Shown here piece by piece: positions 59,263-64,000 of a DNA stretch of 64,000 nucleotides (its first letter is position 1; each line of letters opens with the position of its first letter). The position numbers and the translations under genes are program-made. Origin of the DNA: Sanderia malayensis (lineage: Eukaryota > Cnidaria > Scyphozoa > Semaeostomeae > Pelagiidae); the NCBI GenBank assembly GCA_013076295.1, contig RQOL01000532.1, positions 3,596,001-3,660,000 of the forward strand, written 5' to 3'. Under the pieces are notes generated by a model. It was not told where the DNA came from. It saw only the letters and a list, made by a program, of their open reading frames with translations, and did no database searches.

Positions 59263-62200
59263 TCAAAGTGTGAGATTTTCAAGCGACGTCATCAACTCAG
59301 CAACTTTCAACCTGTACTTATTTTTCTGCTCTTCGACCAACGACTTCATTGCATTGAAGTTGTCCTAGAAAATGACAGTGAAATTACATTATTGCTAAAA
59401 CATGGCGCTTCCCAAGAGTATGACATGAATAGCCCATCTCAAATGTACCTCAATGCCTTAGTGGCAGTGAGGGATCGAGCCCAAATCCGCGATAATTCGC
59501 TTGATGTAGCTCCATACAAGTTTGAGATAGAATTAGTGTCCCCGGGAATCGAGTTCGGGTCCAAGGTCGCGCGTAAAACGATAGCGAGTGTCACAATAAA
59601 CGCCCAATAGTCAACGCAAGCCATCGCCAATGTAAAACAACATCGATTCATAATAGCAATCAACAGTAACAACAAATAAATGCGAAACTCAACTCACCTC
59701 CGTTCCATCGTAGTTGAAAATGCCGATGGCACTGACTGGCACTTTTCTGCTTAAAATTGCACCAAGGGCTTGCCTGCTCTTTGCGTAGACAGTTGTGATA
59801 GAGCGCTGCTTGCATTCGAGAATGATGTCGGCAAGAATGTTGTCAATGCCACCTTGAAAAAAATAACAGTAAACAGTGTCATTTTACAATGGAATAAAGA
59901 TACGATGCTAACTGAGACCCCCGTGCAACAACGCTCATTTAACAATAAAATTGAATATGAAATAGGCATGAAACCCGGGGGTTATAATCCAGAGTACTGA
60001 CTTAGGGCTATTAAATCACCAATATGGAAATTAAGTCCTTTTTATAAAGACATCCAAAACGGAATGAGCATTCGAAAGCTCTTAATTTTTCAGATTTAAA
60101 GCAAAAAAATGTTCTCAAAACATTCTTAATTGTTAAAGATTCTTTGACTTGCATTTACACAGACTTGAAACCTTCTTATCCCTCGCTCACAAAGCATCAA
60201 AATCTATTCATTCTTTACTCAAACACCATTAAGATGTCCTCAGCAAATTCTCTCTACGTCCCCCCCCCACAATTCGAAACACGCCCCACTTCCCAGTTGC
60301 AATGGCATACATTTGGCTGACTAGTTCACCAGTTTTGTTGCTTTTGAAAGATCACTGATTAGCCGAGAGCACAACGTGAAGAAATAATCGAAAGCAACGT
60401 CTTACCTTCAGCAGAAATCTGCTCCAAATTGGCAGCCAAAACGACACACTTCACTCTCTTCATTCTCACGTGTTTTCGCACTTCACGCAGGCCGAGTACA
60501 AACCTTCGCTTTGATTTTGCCTAAAAAAAAATATCAAAGCATAATGAAATATATCAATGCTTAAGCATTGCTGTAAAAACTCTTATTTTATACCTCACAA
60601 TAGTGTAAGTCGCATGCAGCTACATGTATTTTGTAAACTATATAGAATAAACAGTTTATTGCTTTGGTGAAAGGTATTGTGTTCTTATGGACCTTCACGG
60701 TGTCTAAAGAATAGCTCGGACGTTTTTTACAGCGTAATCTCAAATCATCTTCAAACTCCTTCTCCTTCGAATATCTCTGTATGTCAATCAATCAACTCAA
60801 CATAAATTAACATAACTTAGCACGGAGAATCCGTTGGTGCAAGATAGACATGCAGTGTAGCATTAAAGAAAGAGAGAGAGCTGACAAACCTTGACGGGAT
60901 TTTTAACGAAAGCTTTCGTCTGAAATCTTTGTAAATCCTTCAAGATCACGCTGATGAGATCATCGATATCTTTGCTCAAAAAATGATCGCAGTATCTAGA
61001 AAATACGAAAATGATTTGGGCGAAAAAGCTACAAAAATATCTATCAAGATTATGAAAAATAGCAGAACAGTTGTAGTACGGGGAAATTAAATGTTTGACA
61101 TCTTACGGTCGAAACTTCCTGCTGTGCAATTTCTTGAGAATGCTCTCGGGAATATCTGATACCTTCCTTGAATCTGGAAAAAAATGAGCGCCATTAATGC
61201 AAGTAGAAATACTTCAATAAATTCCAATCGAAAATGGTCCGAGGGTGACGAGCAGACCAAATGACGAGCATGAAAAAGAATCAAACTACGTTTATCATTT
61301 CCATAAGCCTATTTCGTAACTTCAGAACTTGTTTGTATACAGAAGAGTAATCACTCTTCTGGACCACTCTGATCAATCTGATCCAGAGTAATCACTCTTC
61401 TGGATCACTCTGATCAATCTGATCCAGAGTAATCACTCTTCTGGATCACATAGCACGCTGGCAAGAAAGCAAATGCAACGATACAAATGGTTAAATTGCA
61501 CCGTAAAAAGAACTCACAGGTTCCAGCACGGAAAATTGCCTTATAAAGGAAGATGGTTCAGCAAAATACCTGAAATCTGATCCTTCTCATCACCAGGCCT
61601 GCAAGAGAGAAAATAGAGAATCGTTAGGCCCAATTTTAAATCAGTTTTCACTCTTTAAAAAAGCATAGCCTGGTGTGTAGCACGGGTACTGTGCAAGTCA
61701 AGACACTGAAAACATACATCAAGATGTTTGATAACAAGGAATGAATTGATTTACACATTCTTCGCTCTAGTTCTCTGTTGAATGTCACTACACTCACTCG
61801 AAATAATGGTGCCTTCAAATTGATTCAAAGTCAAGTCAGAAAATTCTCCCAACAAGCTCGAAATTTGCTCTAAGTTTAATTCAAGGCAGACTGAGAACAT
61901 AATTGTGCGGGACGGGGAACATGCGTCAACCCGCATGCGCAGGATTGACACGTCACGTATTCCCAACTTCTATAGACTAGAACTTACGACACTATATAGA
62001 AGTGTGACTGGATAGCCTAATGGTAGGACGTCGGCGTGAGAGGCCGAAAGTCGTGGGTTCTAGTCCCATTCAGTCACCGACCCGGTTAATATGTTGTGGT
62101 GGCAGTACAGCATGTTGGACCACACCCTACAATTCTAAAGCCAGTGTTCCCAAAACATACTAAAATAGGACCTGTATCCAATCTACGCATGTTGAACGCA

Positions 62201-63899
62201 AAGCAAACTTAAAAAATTAAATTAAGACGGTGCGCACAAATTCGCCAGCGGTTCGTTACTTCTTGTTTATTTACAGCAAAGAAGGAATACCTGTCTTTAT
62301 TAGAATTATTAGCTTGCCCTGACTTCTCAATCTCCAAAGCATCTCCTTCCTCCGCAATTGAATAATCATTTCCAGAAAACATCTCAGTGTATTCCGTTGA
62401 CAACTTCTCGCTGTCCTTCTTTGCTTCCTCAGCCTCTCTTTGTTGTCTCTTAGCCTCCCTTTCACGCATTATCACCTGAGAAAGCAACATAACATGTTAA
62501 GCAGCATCAGACACTAATGGAATAGAGCCATGGAACTAAATGGTATTATATGTGGAATAGTTACCAGAAAACAACGGCATCAACTAGTACAAACGAAGCA
62601 ATATGGTCAGCAAATTACACACTCACTCTTTTTAGCAGGGTCATTTTCTTCTTCTTTGGCTTCTCGCGTTCCTTACCACGCATGCGCACCGGTTGCGTTG
62701 AATCCAATGCATTTACAGATGCCTAGTTGCAAAGCAAACAGTAAAATAATACAAATTGGCTTTTTGTAACTACAGACAAACCAACTGTAAAAATGTTGGT
62801 TATTGATTAATATAATTATTAAATCAACAACAATAATAGTAAATACCATTGCTTTATTTCTATCGTGATTCAAGACATCTGATTTCTTCTTCGCCAGCCC
62901 ACTGGCCAGAGATATAACTCCGGCAGAGATGACATTTCGTTTTGGTTTCTTCTGAGTCGAAGAGCCTGCTACCTTATTCAACTGCGGAGTCTAAAAAAAC
63001 AAATAAATCGCGCACAATAGATGGTGACAGTCATAAACGGAACACTTACAACACGCTACATTGAAATTACCATTAACAGGCATGCACAGCGACTAAACCA
63101 GTGTTAAGGGTACCGACAATAATCGATAATCCAACCTCGAACCCAGGGCAACAATATGAACATTGTTAGCAAAGCGAAAACGGCCCTGGGTTCGAGGTTG
63201 TCGATAATCGATAATCTACAATAATCACAGCAACTGCACCGGAAAGAGGCTCAAAGAAAGCATGACAAAATGAGAGCATGGAAAGCTCAAAAAGACACAA
63301 TTAGCTTCACGACTATGAAATGCATATGGTGGTAGGAACTCCCCACAAGAAATGGAGCTCCCCAGAAGGAATGGAACTCCCCACAAGGAGCTTACTTAAA
63401 ACATACTTGCATTAAAGCTCCCTACCACACATCATACGGAGCACATGTGGATTGAAACTGTCCACTACACAACATATGGGGCACATGTGCAAAGACAAGA
63501 CATCTCCGTTAAGGTTAGTCAGGCAGTGTCTTAACTTATCCAGCGTAAATTGAAAATAATGCTAAAGCAATCAGATAGATAAAGCAACATAAAATGTAAT
63601 AGTTCAAAGACACGTGTACACATATTAATTACCTTCAAAAGCTTATCAAACATGCTACCCAGATCCAGGGTAATATTCTGCTTACTGAGCGTGGATACAG
63701 TCTGCATGCTCTTGTCACCATCATTACTTCCTTCGGCAGCTGTACCTGATGCATGTTTTCTTTGATTTCGCTCTTTCTTCTTGATTTTTCTCTTCTCTTT
63801 CATGCGTGCTCTGCGCAACTCCTCTCTTTCCTCCTGCGTAAGGGTTGATTTTGGTCTCGGGACTGCGCCTCTGTTGGGTGATGGTACAGCCACGGGTGT
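59263..63899 (-). CDS. SECISBP2: SECIS-binding protein 2 (partial, 5' part outside window)
   Basis: Binds the SECIS element in selenoprotein mRNAs and recruits EFSec/Sec-tRNA so that UGA is read as selenocysteine. Ten exons in coding order: 63899-63633, 62990-62847, 62722-62627, 62475-62291, 61598-61570, 61173-61107, 60995-60890, 60520-60406, 59852-59698 and 59364-59263, in frame, giving the last 421 residues. Visible parts: a lysine/arginine-rich helical region (EEREELRRARMKEKRK), ITLDLGSM, GKEREKPKKKK, the SECIS-interaction region (HSRKFRPYCDHFLSKDIDDL), and the L7Ae RNA-binding domain (KRRFVLGLREV, VKCVVLAANLEQ, GGIDNILADII, KVPVSAIGIFNYDGTE). The C-terminal extension is short compared with vertebrates. 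The 29-nt exon (61570-61598) is required for frame. Both SECISBP2 and its paralogue SECISBP2L share these domains; an unduplicated ancestor is likely here. Confidence 0.94.
61343..61449. repeat. 52 bp tandem repeat with internal palindrome, SECISBP2 intron
   Basis: About two copies of AGAGTAATCACTCTTCTGGA followed by CCACTCTGATCAATCTGATCC. AGAGTAATCACTCT and GATCAATCTGATC are each near-palindromic. Confidence 0.85.
62005..62077 (+). tRNA. tRNA-like gene, apparent anticodon GAG, possibly a SINE head
   Basis: Folds by eye into a class I cloverleaf: acceptor TGACTGG with TCAGTCA, A box TAGCCTAATGGTAGGACG, anticodon stem TCGGC/GCCGA with loop GTGAGAG, 5-nt variable loop, T arm GTGGG-TTCTAGT-CCCAT. 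GAG would be a leucine anticodon, but leucine tRNAs are type II with a long variable arm and animals normally read CUC with AAG. The T loop TTCTAGT departs from TTCRANT. It is therefore more likely a tRNA relic or SINE head than a working tRNA. It sits antisense in a SECISBP2 intron. Confidence 0.5.
63113..63220. repeat. Inverted repeat in SECISBP2 intron
   Basis: Arms of ~34 bp (about 63115-63149 and 63184-63217) share ATCGATAAT and CAACCTCGAACCCAGGGC in inverted orientation. The centre is 34 bp. Confidence 0.75.
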
Positions 63900-64000
63900 C
63901 TGGGACAAAAGACAAACCCTGTTAAACCTGAACACAAAGTGTCCACCATAAACAAGGTCTTTATGTTATGAACATGTACATATTCAATGAATAGGCACCT

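Noticed and set aside
59014..59610. 198-residue plus-strand frame
   Set aside because: Antisense to the last SECISBP2 exon, with a valine/isoleucine-rich chance composition from GTT repeats.
60588..60791. Minus-strand frame EFEDDLRLRCKKRPSY as a SECISBP2 exon
   Set aside because: Exons 60995-60890 and 60520-60406 join directly in frame and match the family without it.

Overview
This window is nuclear DNA from an animal. It is AT-rich, with protein genes split by GT-AG introns of roughly 100 to 1,900 bp, and it carries metazoan-specific genes (a Notch-type ligand with MNNL and DSL domains, RhoA, a rhodopsin-like GPCR, SECISBP2, a NAPE-PLD homologue). Nothing is bacterial. The moderate introns, human-like exon structure, intronless orphan GPCR, many short inverted-repeat transposons and a primitive-looking Notch ligand suggest an early-branching marine animal. 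A cnidarian is my best guess and a sponge is possible; this is inference.

Layout: (1) 183-2131, minus: a NAPE-PLD homologue that has lost four of the seven zinc ligands. (2) 4829-6843: a decayed piggyBac-type transposon with terminal inverted repeats of about 430 bp, ending 49 bp before the next start codon. (3) 6893-13378, plus: mitochondrial processing peptidase beta, 15 exons. (4) 18057-18635, plus: RhoA, one coding exon behind a 5' UTR intron. (5) 19755-21458, plus: TPRKB (Cgi121) of the KEOPS complex, with a GC-AG intron. (6) 22266-38377, plus: MON2, 28 exons; its introns hold 18 tRNA-Leu(UAA) genes. (7) 43457-47010, plus: a Delta/Jagged-like protein with an MNNL domain, seven tandem DSL-type repeats, no EGF repeats, and two NPLY motifs in its tail. 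(8) 49730-52572, minus: CBLL1/Hakai. (9) 53033-55848, minus: SLC25A3. (10) 57212-58297, plus: an intronless GPCR. (11) 59263 to beyond the right edge, minus: SECISBP2.

The genes do not form one pathway. Most are housekeeping: protein import and phosphate transport in mitochondria (PMPCB, SLC25A3), tRNA t6A modification (TPRKB), Golgi-endosome traffic (MON2), m6A writing or ubiquitin ligation (CBLL1) and selenocysteine insertion (SECISBP2). The space between and inside genes is filled by small inverted-repeat elements, including at least five good copies of one ~150 bp family, and by tRNA-like relics near 47.7-49.5 kb.

The most notable items are the apparently inactive NAPE-PLD, the tRNA-Leu array inside MON2 introns with a two-unit higher-order repeat, and the multi-DSL Notch-ligand-like protein. 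All exon boundaries were read by eye from splice signals, reading frame and remembered family similarity; no alignment or search was run.
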